Origin: Amaranthus tricolor
Lineage: Eukaryota; Streptophyta; Magnoliopsida; Caryophyllales; Amaranthaceae
DNA length: 64,000 bases
Direction of reading: 5' to 3'
Assembly: GCF_026212465.1 (NCBI RefSeq)
Contig: NC_080050.1
Location: forward strand, 34,244,130-34,308,129
Shown: piece by piece, positions 27,067 through 39,663 of the stretch
How positions within the stretch are numbered: the first letter of the stretch is position 1
Layout: each line of letters begins with the position of its first letter
Position numbers and translations under genes: made by a program
The notes under the pieces: generated by a model
What the model was told of the DNA's origin: nothing
Database searches by the model: none
The model's input: only the letters and a program-made list of their open reading frames with translations

Positions 27067-30000
27067 AGGAAACCTTGCACACAACACTGTTCTGTATATA
27101 TTATTGTGTTGAAGTGGTTATAATTCAAAATGATAGTTATATGCTAGAAATTACGTGCTAAAGGTGTGATTTTAAGGGTTTTTAAGCTTTTTTGGCACTT
27201 ACACGAATAAAGTAGCTTAAATTTGGTTTGTTTTGCACGAAACATGGAATAACACACTCTTTGGTATATATTATTGTGTTGAAGTGGTTAGATTTGAAAA
27301 TAATAGTCATATGATAGAAATTATGTGTTAAGTTGCGATTTGATGTGTTTTTAAGCTTTTTTGGCACTTTCGCACATAAAGTAGCCCAAACTTGCTTTGT
27401 TTTGCACGAAACCTGGCACACAACACTATTTGGTATATATTATTATGTTGAAGTGGTTAGAATTTAAAATCATTGTTATATGCTCGAAATTACGTTCTAT
27501 AGGTGTGATTTTAAGGGTTTTTAAGCTTTTTTGGCACTTACACGATTAAAGTAGCTTAAATTTGGTATGTTTTGCACGAAATTTGGAACAAAACACTCTT
27601 TGGTATATATTATTGTGTTGAAGTGGTTAGAATTGAAAATAATAGTCATATGATAGAAAATACGTGTTAAGTTGTGATTTTATGTGTTTTTATGCTTTTT
27701 TGGCACTTTCGCACATAAAGTAGCCGAAACTTGCGTTGTTTTGCACGTAACTTGGCACACAACACTATTAGGTATATATTATTGTGTTTAAGTGGTTAGA
27801 ATTTAAAATCATAGTTATATGCTAGAATTTACATTCTAAAGGTGTGATTTTAAGGGTTTTTAAGCTTTTTTGGCACTTACACGAATAAAGTAGCTTAAAT
27901 TTGGTTTGTTTTGCACGAAACATGGAACAAAACACTCTTTGGTATATATTATTGTGTTGAAGTGGTTAGAATTGAAAATAATAGTCATATGATAGAAATT
28001 ACGTGTTAAGTTGTGATTTTATGTGTTTTTAAGCTTTTTTGGCACTTTCGCACATAAAGTAGCCGAAACTTGCGTTGTTTTGCACGTAACTTGGCACACA
28101 ACACTATTTGGTATATATTATTGTTTTTAAGTGGTTAGAATTTAAAATCATAGTTATATGCTAGAATTTACATTCTAAAGCTGTGATTTTAAGGGTTTTT
28201 AAGCTTTTTTGGTACTTACACGAATAAAGTAGCTTAAATTTGGTTTGTTTTGCACGAAACATGGAACAAAACACTCTTTGGTATATATTATTGTGTTGAA
28301 GTGGTTGGATTTGAAAATAATAGTCATATGATAGAAATTACGTGTTAACGTGCGATTTTATGTGTTTATAAGCTTTTTTGGCACTTTCGCACATAAAGTA
28401 GCCCAAATTTGCGTTGTTTTGCAGGAAACTTGGCACACAACACTGTTTGGTATATATTATTGTGTTGAAGTGGTTAGAATTTAAAATGATAGTTATATGC
28501 TAGAAATTACGTGCTAAAGGTGTGATTTTAAGGGTTTTTATGCTTTTTTGGCACTTAAACGAATAAAGTAGCTTAAATTTGGTTTTTTTTGCACGAAACA
28601 TGGAATAACACACTCTTTGGTATATATTATTGTGTTGAAGTGGTTCGATTTGAAAATAATAGTCATATGATAGAAATTACGTTTTAAATTGCGATTTTAT
28701 GTGTTTATAAGCTTTTTTGGCACTTTCGCACATAAAGTAGCCCAAACTTGCGTTGTTTTGCAGGAAACTTGGCACACAACACTGTTTGGTATATATTATT
28801 GTGTTGAAGTGGTTAGAATTTAAAATGATAGTTATATGCTAGAAATTACGTGCTAAATGTGTGATTTTAAGGGTTTTTAAGCTTTTTTGGCACTTACACG
28901 GATAAAGTAGCTTAACTTTGGTTTGTTTTGCACGAAACATGGAATAACACACTCTTTGGTATATATTATTGTGTTGAAGTGGTTAGAATTGAAAATAATA
29001 GTCATATGATAGAAATTATGTGTTAAGTTGCGATTTGATGTGTTTTTAAGCTTTTTTGGCACTTTCGCACATAAAGTATCCCAAACTTGCTTTGTTTTGC
29101 ACGAAACTTGGCACACAACACTATTTGGTATACATTATTATGTTGAAGTGGTTAGAATTTAAAATCATTGTTATATGCTCGAAATTACGTTCTATAGGTG
29201 TGATTTAAAGGGTTTTTAAGCTCTTTCGGCACTTACACGAATAAAGTAGCTTAAATTTGGTTTGTTTTGCACGAAACATGGAACAAAACACTCTTTGGTA
29301 TATATTATTGTGTTGAAGTGGTTAGAATTCAAGATAATAGTGATATGACAGAAATTACGTGTTAAGTTGCGATTTTATGCGTTTTTAAGCTTTTTTGGCA
29401 CTTTCGCACATAAAGAAGCCCAAACTTGCTTTGTTTTGCACGAAACTTGGCACACAACACTATTTGGTATATATTATTGTGTTGAAGTGGTTAGAATTAA
29501 AAATCATAGTTATATGCTTGAAATTACGTGCTTAAGGTGTGATTTTAAGGGTTTTTAAGCTTTTTTGGCACTTACACGAATAAAGTAGCTTAAATTTGGT
29601 TTGTTTTGCACGAAATTTTGAACAAAACACTCTTTGGTATATATTATTGTGTTGAAGTTGTTTGAATTGAAAATAATAGTCATATGATAGAAATTACGTG
29701 TTAAGTTGTGATTTTATGTGTTTTAAAGCTTTTTTGGCACTTTCGCACATAAAGTAGCCGAAACTTGCGTTATTTTGCACGTAACTTGGCACACAACACT
29801 ATTAGGTATATATTATTGTGTTGAAGTGGTTAGAATTTGAAATCATAGTTATATGCTAGAATTTACATTCTAAAGGTGTGATTTTAAGGGTTTTTAAGCT
29901 TTTTTGGCACTTACACGAATAAAGTAGCTTAAATTTGGTTTGTTTGGCACAAAACATGGAACAAAACACTCTTTGGTATATATTATTGTGTTGAAGTTGT

Positions 30001-30673
30001 TAGATTTGAAAATAATAGTCATATGATAGAAATTACGTGTTAAATTGCGATTTTATGTGTTTATAAGCTTTTTTGGCACTTTCGCACATAAAGTAGCCCA
30101 AACTTGCGTTGTTTAGCAGGAAACCTTGCACACAACACTGTTCTGTATATATTATTGTGTTGAAGTGGTTATAATTCAAAATGATAGTTATATGCTAGAA
30201 ATTACGTGCTAAAGGTGTGATTTTAAGGGTTTTTAAGCTTTTTTGGCACTTACACGAATAAAGTAGCTTAAATTTGGTTTGTTTTGCACGAAACATGGAA
30301 TAACACACTCTTTGGTATATATTATTGTGTTGAAGTGGTTAGATTTGAAAATAATAGTCATATGATAGAAATTATGTGTTAAGTTGCGATTTGATGTGTT
30401 TTTAAGCTTTTTTGGCACTTTCGCACATAAAGTAGCCCAAACTTGCTTTGTTTTGCACGAAACCTGGCACACAACACTATTTGGTATATATTATTATGTT
30501 GAAGTGGTTAGAATTTAAAATCATTGTTATATGCTCGAAATTACGTTCTATAGGTGTGATTTTAAGGGTTTTTAAGCTTTTTTGGCACTTACACGATTAA
30601 AGTAGCTTAAATTTGGTATGTTTTGCACGAAATTTGGAACAAAACACTCTTTGGTATATATTATTGTGTTGAA
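27067..30673 (+). repeat. dimeric satellite up to the gap, 9-dimer spacing
   Basis: The variant TTTAGCAGGAAACC recurs 3051 bp (9 dimers) apart at 27061 and 30112. The intervening half-units reuse variants of the preceding HORs in different combinations. A half-unit at about 29326 has the rare ATTCAAGATAATAG and ATGCGTTTTTAAGC. The block stops at the gap inside a type B half-unit. Confidence 0.85.
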
Positions 30674-30773
30674 NNNNNNNNNNNNNNNNNNNNNNNNNNN
30701 NNNNNNNNNNNNNNNNNNNNNNNNNNNNNNNNNNNNNNNNNNNNNNNNNNNNNNNNNNNNNNNNNNNNNNNNN
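30674..30773. other. assembly gap, 100 N
   Basis: There are exactly 100 N, the usual placeholder for a gap of unknown size. Both flanks are type B satellite in the same register, and the last 20 bases before the gap equal the first 20 after it. Any reading frame across it is meaningless. Confidence 0.99.
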
Positions 30774-33605
30774 GTATATATTATTGTGTTGAAGTGGTTA
30801 GAATTGAAAATAATAGTCATATGATAGAAATTACGTGTTAAGTTGTGATTTTATGTGTTTTAAAGCTTTTTTGGCACTTTCGCACATAAAGTAGCTGAAA
30901 CTTGCGTTGTTTTGCACGTAACTTGGCACACAACACTATTAGGTATATATTATTGTGTTGAAGTGGTTAGAACTTGAAATCATAGTTATATGCTAGAATT
31001 TACATTCTAAAGGTGTGATTTTAAGGGTTTTTAAGCTTTTTTGGCACTTACACGAATAAAGTAGCTTAAATTTGGTTTGTTTTGCACAAAACATGGAACA
31101 AAACACTCTTTGGTATATATTATTGTGTTGAAGTGGTTAGATTTGAAAATAATAGTCATATGATAGAAATTACGTGTTAAATTGCGATTTTATGTGTTTA
31201 TAAGCTTTTTTGGCACTTTCGCACATAAAGTAGCCCAAACTTGCGTTGTTTTGCAGGAAACCTTGCACACAACACTGTTCTGTATATATTATTGTGTTGA
31301 AGTGGTTATAATTCAAAATGATAGTTATATGCTAGAAACTACGTGCTAAGGGTGTGATTTTAAGGGTTTTTATGCTTTTTTGGCACTTACACGAATAAAG
31401 TAGCTTAAATTTTGTTTGTTTTGCACGAAACATGGAATAACACACTCTTTGGTATATATTATTGTGTTGAAGTGGTTAGAATTGAAAATACTAGTCATAT
31501 GATAGAAATTATGTGTTAAGTTGCGATTTGATGTGTTTTTAAGCTTTTTTTGTACTTTCGCACATAAAGTAGCCCAAACTTGCTTTGTTTTGCACGAAAC
31601 TTGGCACACAACACTATTTGGTATATATTATTGTGTTGAAGTGGTTAGAATTAAAAATCATAGTTATATGCTTGAAATTACGTGCTTAAGGTGTGATTTT
31701 AAGGGTTTTTAAGCTTTTTTGGCACTTACACGAATAAATTAGCTTAAATTTGGTTTGTTTTGCACGAAACATGGAACAAAACACTCTTTGGTATATATTA
31801 TTGTGTTGAAGTGGTTAGAATTCAAGATAATAGTCATATGACAGAAATTACGTGTTAAGTTGCGATTTTATGCGTTTTTAAGCTTTTTTGGCACTTTCGC
31901 ACATAAAGAAGCCCAAACTTGCTTTGTTTTGCACGAAACTTGGCACACAACACTATTTGGTATATATTATTGTGTTGAAGTGGTTAGAATTGAAAATAAT
32001 AGTCATATGATAGAAATTACATGTTAAGTTGTGATTTTATGTGTTTTTATGCTTTTTTGGCACTTTCGCACATAAAGTAGCCGAAACTTGCTTTGTTTTG
32101 CACGTAACTTGGCACACAACACTATTAGGTATATATTATTGTGTTTAAGTGGTTAGAATTTAAAATCATAGTTATATGCTAGAATTTACATTCTAAAGTT
32201 GTGATTTTAAGGGTTTTTAAGCTTTTTTGGCACTTACACGAATAAAGTAGCTTAAATTTGGTTTGTTTTGCACGAAGCATGGAACAAAACACTCTTTGGT
32301 ATATATTATTGTGTTCAAGTGGTTGGATTTGAAAATAATAGTCATATGATAGAAATTACGTGTTAACGTGCGATTTTATGTGTTTATAAGCTTTTTTGGC
32401 ACTTTCGCACATAAAGTAGCCCAAACTTGCGTTGTTTTGCAGGAAACTTGGCACACAACACTGTTTGGTATATATTATTGTGTTGAAGTGGTTAGAATTT
32501 AAAATGATAGTTATATGCTAGAAATTACGTGCTAAAGGTGTGATTTTAAGGGTTTTTAAGCTTTTTTGGCACTTACACGAATAAAGTAGCTTAAATTTGG
32601 TTTTTTTTGCACGAAACATGGAATAACACACTGTTTGGTATATATTATTGTGTTGAAGTGGTTAGATTTGAAAATAATAGTCATATGATAGAAATTACGT
32701 TTTAAATTGCGATTTTATGTGTTTATAAGCTTTTTTGGCACTTTCGCACATAAAGTTGCCCAAACTTGCGTTGTTTTGCATGAAACTTGGCACACAACAC
32801 TATTTGGTATATATTATTGTGTTGAAGTGGTTAGAATTTAAAATGATAGTTATATGCTAGAAATTACGTGCTAAAGGTGTGATTTTAAGGGTTTTTAAGC
32901 TTTTTTGGCACTTACACGAATAAAGTAGCTTAACTTTGGTTTGTTTTGCACGAAACATGGAATAACACACTCTTTGGTATATATTATTGTGTTGAAGTGG
33001 TTAGAATTGAAAATACTAGTCATATGATAGAAATTATGTGTTAAGTTGCGATTTGATGTGTTTTTAAGCTTTTTTTGTACTTTCGCACATAAAGTAGCCC
33101 AAACTTGCTTTGTTTTGCACGAAACCTCGCACACAACACTATTTGGTATATATTATTATGTTGAAGTGGTTAGAATTTAAAATCGTTATTATATGCTCGA
33201 AATTACGTTCTATAGGTGTGATTTTAAGGGTTTTTAAGCTCTTTCGGCACTTACACGATTAAAGTAGCTTAAATTTGGTATGTTTTGCACGAAATTTGGA
33301 ACAAAACACTTTTTGGTATATATTATTGTGTTGAAGTGGTTAGAATTGAAAATAATAGTCAAATGATAGAAATTACGTGTTAAGTTGCGATTTGATGTGT
33401 TTTTAAGCTTTTTTGGCACTTTCGCACATAAAGTAGCCCAAACTTACTTTGTTTGGCACGAAACTTGGCACACAACACTATTTGGTATATATTATTGTGT
33501 TGAAGTGGTTAGAATTTAAAATCATTGTTATATGCTTGAAATTACGTGCTAAAGGTGTGATTTTAAGGGTTTTTAAGCTTTTTTGGCACTTACACAAATA
33601 AAGTA
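30774..33605 (+). repeat. dimeric satellite after the gap
   Basis: Alternating B and A half-units continue in the same orientation. The rare ATTCAAGATAATAG variant returns at 31820. Variants AGCTTTTTTTGTACTTTCGC at about 31543 and 33069 and GAAAATACTAGTCATATG at 31490 and 33011 mark a further repeat within this stretch. No gene is present. Confidence 0.85.
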
Positions 33606-36600
33606 GCTTAAATTTGGTTTGTTTTGCACGAAATTTGGAACAAAACACTCTTTGGTATATATTATTGTGTTGAAGTGGTTAGAATTGAAAATAATAGTCA
33701 TATGATAGAAATTACGTGTTAAGTTGTGATTTTATGTGTTTTTAAGGTTTTTTGGCACTTTCGCACATACAGTAGCCGAAACTTGCTTTGTTTTGCACGT
33801 AACTTGGCACACAACACTCTTTGGTATATATTATTGTGTTGAAGTGGTTAGAATTTAAAATCATAGTTATATGCTAGAATTTACGTTCTAAAGGTGTGAT
33901 TTTAAGGGTTTTTAAGCTTTTTTGGCACTTTTACGAATAAAGTAGCTTAAATTTGGTTTGTTTTGCACGAAACATGGAACAAAACACTCTTTGGTATATA
34001 TTATTGTGCTGAAGTGGTTAGATTTGAAAATAATAGTCATATGATAGAAATTACGTGTTAACTTGCGATTTTATGTGTTTATAAGCTTTTTTGGCACTTT
34101 CGCACATAAAGTAGCCCAAACTTGCGTTGTTTTGCAGGAAACCTTGCACACAACACTGTTTTGTATATATTATTGTGTTGAAGTGGTTATAATTCAAAAT
34201 GATAGTTATATGCTAGAAATTACGTGCTAAAGGTGTGATTTTAAGGGTTTTTAAGCTTTTTTTGCACTTACACGAATAAAGTAGCTTAGATTTGGTTTGT
34301 TTTGCACGAAACATGGAATAACACACTCTTTGGTATATATTATTGTGTTGAAGTGGTTAGATTTGAAAATAATAGTCATATGATAGAAATTACGTGTTAA
34401 GTTGCGATTTGATGTGTTTTTAAGCTTTTTTGGCACTTTCGCACATAAAGTAGCCCAAACTTGCTTTGTTTTGCACGAAACTTGGCACACAACACTATTT
34501 GGTATATATTATTGTGTTGAAGTGGTTAGAATTAAAAATCATAGTTATATGCTTGATATTACGTGCTAAAGGTGTGATTTTAACGGTTTTTAAGCTTTTT
34601 TGGCAATTACACGAATAAAGTAGCTTAAATTTGGTTTGTTTTGCACGAAATTTGGAACAAAACACTCTTTGGTATATATTATTGTGTTGAAGTGGTTAGA
34701 ATTGAAAATAATAGTCATATGATAGAAATTACGTGTTAAGTTGTGATTTTATGTGTTTTTAAGGTTTTTTGGCACTTTCGCACACACAGTAGCCGAAACT
34801 TGCTTTGTTTTGCACGTAACTTGGCACACAACACTATTTGGTATATATTATTGTGTTGAAGTGGTTAGAATTTAAAATCATAGTTATATGCTAGAATTTA
34901 CGTTCTAAAGGTGTGATTTTAAGGGTTTTTAAGCTTTTTTGGCACTTTTACGAATAAAGTAGCTTAAATTTGGTTTCTTTTGCACGAAACATGGAACAAA
35001 ACACTCTTTGGTATATATTATTGTGTTGAAGTGGTTAGATTTGAAAATAATAGTCATATGATAGAAATTACGTGTTAACTTGCGATTTTATATGTTTATA
35101 AGCTTTTTTGGCACTTTCGCACATAAAGTAGCCCAAACTTGCGTTGTTTTGCAGGAAACTTGGCACACAACACTGTTTGGTATATATTATTGTGTTGAAG
35201 TGGTTAGAATTTAAAATCATAGTTATATGCTAGAAATTACGTGCTAAAGGTGTGATTTTAAGGGTTTTTAAGCTTTTTTGGCACTTACACGAATAAAGTA
35301 GCTTAAATTTGGTTTGTTTTGCACGAAACATGGAATAACACACTCTTTGGTATATATTATTGTGTTGAAGTGGTTAGAATTGAAAATAATAGTCATATGA
35401 TAGAAATTACGTGTTAAGTTGCGATTTGATGTGTTTTTTAGCTTTTTGGCACTTTCGCACATAAAGTAGCCCAAACTTGCTTTGTTTTGCACGAAACTTG
35501 GCACACAACACTATTTGGTATATATTATTGTGTTGAAGTGGTTAGAATTAAAAATCATAGTTATATGCTTGAAATTACGTGCTAAAGGTATGATTTTAAG
35601 GGTTTTTAAGCTTTTTTTGCAATTACACGAATAAAGTAGCTTAAATTTGGTTTGTTTTGCACGAAATTTGGAAAAAAACACTCTTTGGTATATATTATTG
35701 TGTTGAAGTGGTTAGAATTGAAAATAATAGTCATATGATAGAAATTACGTGTTAAGTTGTGATTTTATGAGTTTTTAAGGTTTTTTGGCACTTTCCCACA
35801 TACAGTAGCCGAAACTTGCTTTGTTTTGCACGTAACTTGGCACACAACACTATTTGGTATATATTATTGTGTTGAAGTGGTTATAATTTAAAATCATAGT
35901 TATATGCTAGAATTTACGTTCTAAAGGTGTGATTTTAAGGGTTTTTAAGCTTTTTTGGCACTTTTACGAATAAAGTAGCTTAAATTTGGATTGTTTTGCA
36001 CGAAACATGGAACAAAACACTCTTTGGTATATATTATTGTGTTGAAGTGGTTAGATTTGAAAATAATAGTCATATGATAGAAATTACGTGTTAACTTGCG
36101 ATTTTATGTGTTTATAAGCTTTTTTGGCACTTTCGCACATAAAGTAGCCCAAACTTGCGTTGTTTTGCAGGAAACTTGGCACACAACACTGTTTGGTATA
36201 TATTATTGTGTTGAAGTGGTTAGAATTTAAAATCATAGTTATATGCTAGAAATTACGTGCTAAAGGTGTGATTTTAAGGGTTTTTAAGCTTTTTTGGCAC
36301 TTACACGAATAAAGTAGCTTAAATTTGGTTTGTTTTGCACGAAACATGGAATAACACACTCTTTGGTATATATTATTGTGTTGAAGTGGTTAGAATTGAA
36401 AATAATAGTCATATGATAGAAATTATGTGTTAAGTTGCGATTTGATGTGTTTTTAAGCTTTTTTTGTACTTTCGCACATAAAGTAGCCCAAACTTGCTTT
36501 GTTTTGCACGAAACTTGGCACACAACACTATTTGGTATATATTATTATGTTGAAGTGGTTAGAATTTAAAATCATTGTTATATGCTCGAAATTACGTTCT

Positions 36601-37631
36601 ATTGGTGTGATTTTAAGGGTTTTTAAGCTCTTTCGGCACTTACACGATTAAAGTAGTTTAAATTTGGTATGTTTTGCACGAAATTTGGAACAAAACACTT
36701 TTTGGTATATATTATTGTGTTGAAGTGGTTAGAATTGAAAATAATAGTCAAATGATAGAAATTACGTGTTAAGTTGCGATTTGATGTGTTTTTAAGCTTT
36801 TTTGGCACTTTCGCACATAAAGTAGCCCAAACTTGCTTTGTTTGGCACGAAACTTGGCACACAACACTATTTGGTATATATTATTGTGTTGAAGTGGTTA
36901 GAATTTAAAATCATTGTTATATGCTCGAAATTACGTTCTATAGGTGTGATTTTAAGGGTTTTTAAGCTTTTTTGGCACTTACACGAATAAATTAGCTTAA
37001 ATTTGGTATGTTTTGCACGAAATTTGGAACAAAACACTTTTTGGTATATATTATTGTGTTGAAGTGGTTAGAATTGAAAATAATAGTCATATGATAGAAA
37101 TAACGTGTTAAGTTGCGATTTGATGTGTTTTTAAGCTTTTTTGGCACTTTCGCACATAAAGAAGCCCAAACTTGCTTTGTTTTGCACGAAACTTGGCACA
37201 CAACACTATTTGGTATATATTATTGTGTTGAAGTGGTTAGAATTAAAAATCATAGTTATATGCTTGAAATTACGTGCTAAAGGTGTGATTTTAAGGGTTT
37301 TTAAGCTTTTTTGGCACTTACACGAATAAAGTAGCTTAAATTTGGTTTGTTTTGCACGAAACATGGAGCAAAACACTCTTGGGTATATATTATTGTGTTG
37401 AAGTGGTTAGATTTGAAAATAATAGTCATATGATAGAAATTACGTGTTAACTTGCGATTTTATGTGTTTATAAGCTTTTTTGGCACTTTCGCACATAAAG
37501 TAACCCAAACTTGCGTTGTTTTGCAGGAAACTTTGCACACAACACTGTTTGGTATATATTATTGTGTTGAAGTGGTTAGAATTTAAAATCATAGTTATAT
37601 GCTAGAAATTACGTGCTAAAGGTGTGATTTT
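33606..37631 (+). repeat. three-dimer HOR (1016-1017 bp), first block
   Basis: The marker half-unit that ends AAGGTTTTTTGGCAC...CA(T/C)ACAGTAGCC starts at 33606, 34623 and 35639, spaced 1017 and 1016 bp. Six half-units make the unit in fixed order. From about 36640 to 37300 it is interrupted by half-units of the other types (AAATGATAG, CTCTTTCGGCACTTACACGA), so the next marker comes 2373 bp (7 dimers) after 35639. Confidence 0.85.
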
Positions 37632-39663
37632 AAGGATTTTTAAGCTTTTTTGGCACTTACACGAATAAAGTAGCTTAAATTTGGTTTGTTTTGCACGAAA
37701 CATGGAATAACACACTCTTTGGTATATATTATTGTGTTGAAGTGGTTAGAATTGAAAATAATAGTCATATGATAGAAATTACGTGTTAACTTGCGATTTT
37801 ATGTGTTTTTAAGCTTTTTTGGCACTTTCGCACATAAAGTAGCCCAAACTTGCATTGTTTTGCACGAAACTTGGCACACAACACTATTTGGTATATATTA
37901 TTGTGTTGAAGTGGCTGGAATTAAAAATCATAGTTATATGCTTGGAATTACGTGCTAAAGGTGTGATTTTAAGGGTTTTTAAGCTTTTTTGGCACTTACA
38001 CGAATAAAGTAGCTTAAATTTGGTATGTTCTGCACGAAATTTGGAACAAAACACTCTTTGGTATATATAATTGTGTTGAAGTGGTTAGAATTGAAAATAA
38101 TAGTCATATGATAGAAATACGTGTTAAGTTGTGATTTTATGTGTTTTTAAGGTTTTTTGGCACTTTCGCACATACAGTAGCCGAAACTTGCTTTGTGTTG
38201 CACGTAACTTGGCACACAACACTATTTGGTGTATATTATTGTGTTGAAGTGGTTAGAATTTAAAATCATAGTTATATGCTAGAATTTACGTTCTAAAGGT
38301 GTCATTTTAAGGGTTTTTAAGCTTTTTTGGCACTTTTACGAATAAAGTAGCTTAAATTTGGTTTGTTTTGCACGAAGCATGGAACAAAACACTCTTTGGT
38401 ATATATTATTGTGTTGAAGTGGTTAGATTTGAAAATAATAGTCATATGATAGAAATTACGTGTTAACTTGCGATTTTATGTGTTTATAAGCTTTTTTGGC
38501 ATTTTCGCACATAAAGTAGCCCAAACTTGCGTTGTTTTGCAGGAAACTTGGCACACAACACTGTTTGGTATATATTATTGTGTTGAAGTGGTTAGAATTT
38601 AAAATCATAGTTATATGCTAGAAATTACGTGCTAAAGGTGTGATTTTAAGGATTTTTAAGCTTTTTTGGCACTTACACGAATAAAGTAGCTTAAATTTGG
38701 TTTGTTTTGCACGAAACATGGAATAACACACTCTTTGGTATATATTATTGTGTTGAAGTGGTTAGAATTGAAAATAATAGTCATATGATAGAAATTACGT
38801 GTTAACTTGCGATTTTATGTGTTTTTAAGCTTTTTTGGCACTTTCGCACATAAAGTAGCCCAAACTTGCATTGTTTTGCACGAAACTTGGCACACAACAC
38901 TATTTGGTATATATTATTGTGTTGAAGTGGCTGGAATTAAAAATCATAGTTATATGCTTGGAATTACGTGCTAAAGGTGTGATTTTAAGGGTTTTTAAGC
39001 TTTTTTGGCACTTACACGAATAAAGTAGCTTAAATTTGGTATGTTCTGCACGAAATTTGGAACAAAACACTCTTTGGTATATATAATTGTGTTGAAGTGG
39101 TTAGAATTGAAAATAATAGTCATATGATAGAAATACGTGTTAAGTTGTGATTTTATGTGTTTTTAAGGTTTTTTGGCACTTTCGCACATACAGTAGCCGA
39201 AACTTGCTTTGTGTTGCACGTAACTTGGCACACAACACTATTTGGTATATATTATTGTGTTGAAGTGGTTAGAATTTAAAATCATAGTTATATGCTAGAA
39301 TTTACGTTCTAAAGGTGTCATTTTAAGGGTTTTTAAGCTTTTTTGGCACTTTTACGAATAAAGTAGCTTAAATTTGGTTTGTTTTGCACGAAGCATGGAA
39401 CAAAACACTCTTTGGTATATATTATTGTGTTGAAGTGGTTAGATTTGAAAATAATAGTCATATGATAGAAATTACGTGTTAACTTGCGATTTTATGTGTT
39501 TATAAGCTTTTTTGGCATTTTCGCACATAAAGTAGCCCAAACTTGCGTTGTTTTGCAGGAAACTTGGCACACAACACTGTTTGGTATATATTATTGTGTT
39601 GAAGTGGTTAGAATTTAAAATCATAGTTATATGCTAGAAATTACGTGCTAAAGGTGTGATTTT
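37632..39663 (+). repeat. 1016-bp tandem pair inside the three-dimer HOR
   Basis: Two consecutive units share many private variants 1016 bp apart: AAGGATTTTTAAG 37632/38648, GTGGCTGGAATT about 37911/38927, GTTCTGCAC 38027/39043, GAAATACGTG with one base lost, TTTGTGTTGCACG, GGTGTCATTTTAAG and GAAGCATGGAAC. No other unit in the window has this combination. One difference is GGTGTATATT at about 38229 against GGTATATATT in copy 2. Confidence 0.87.
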
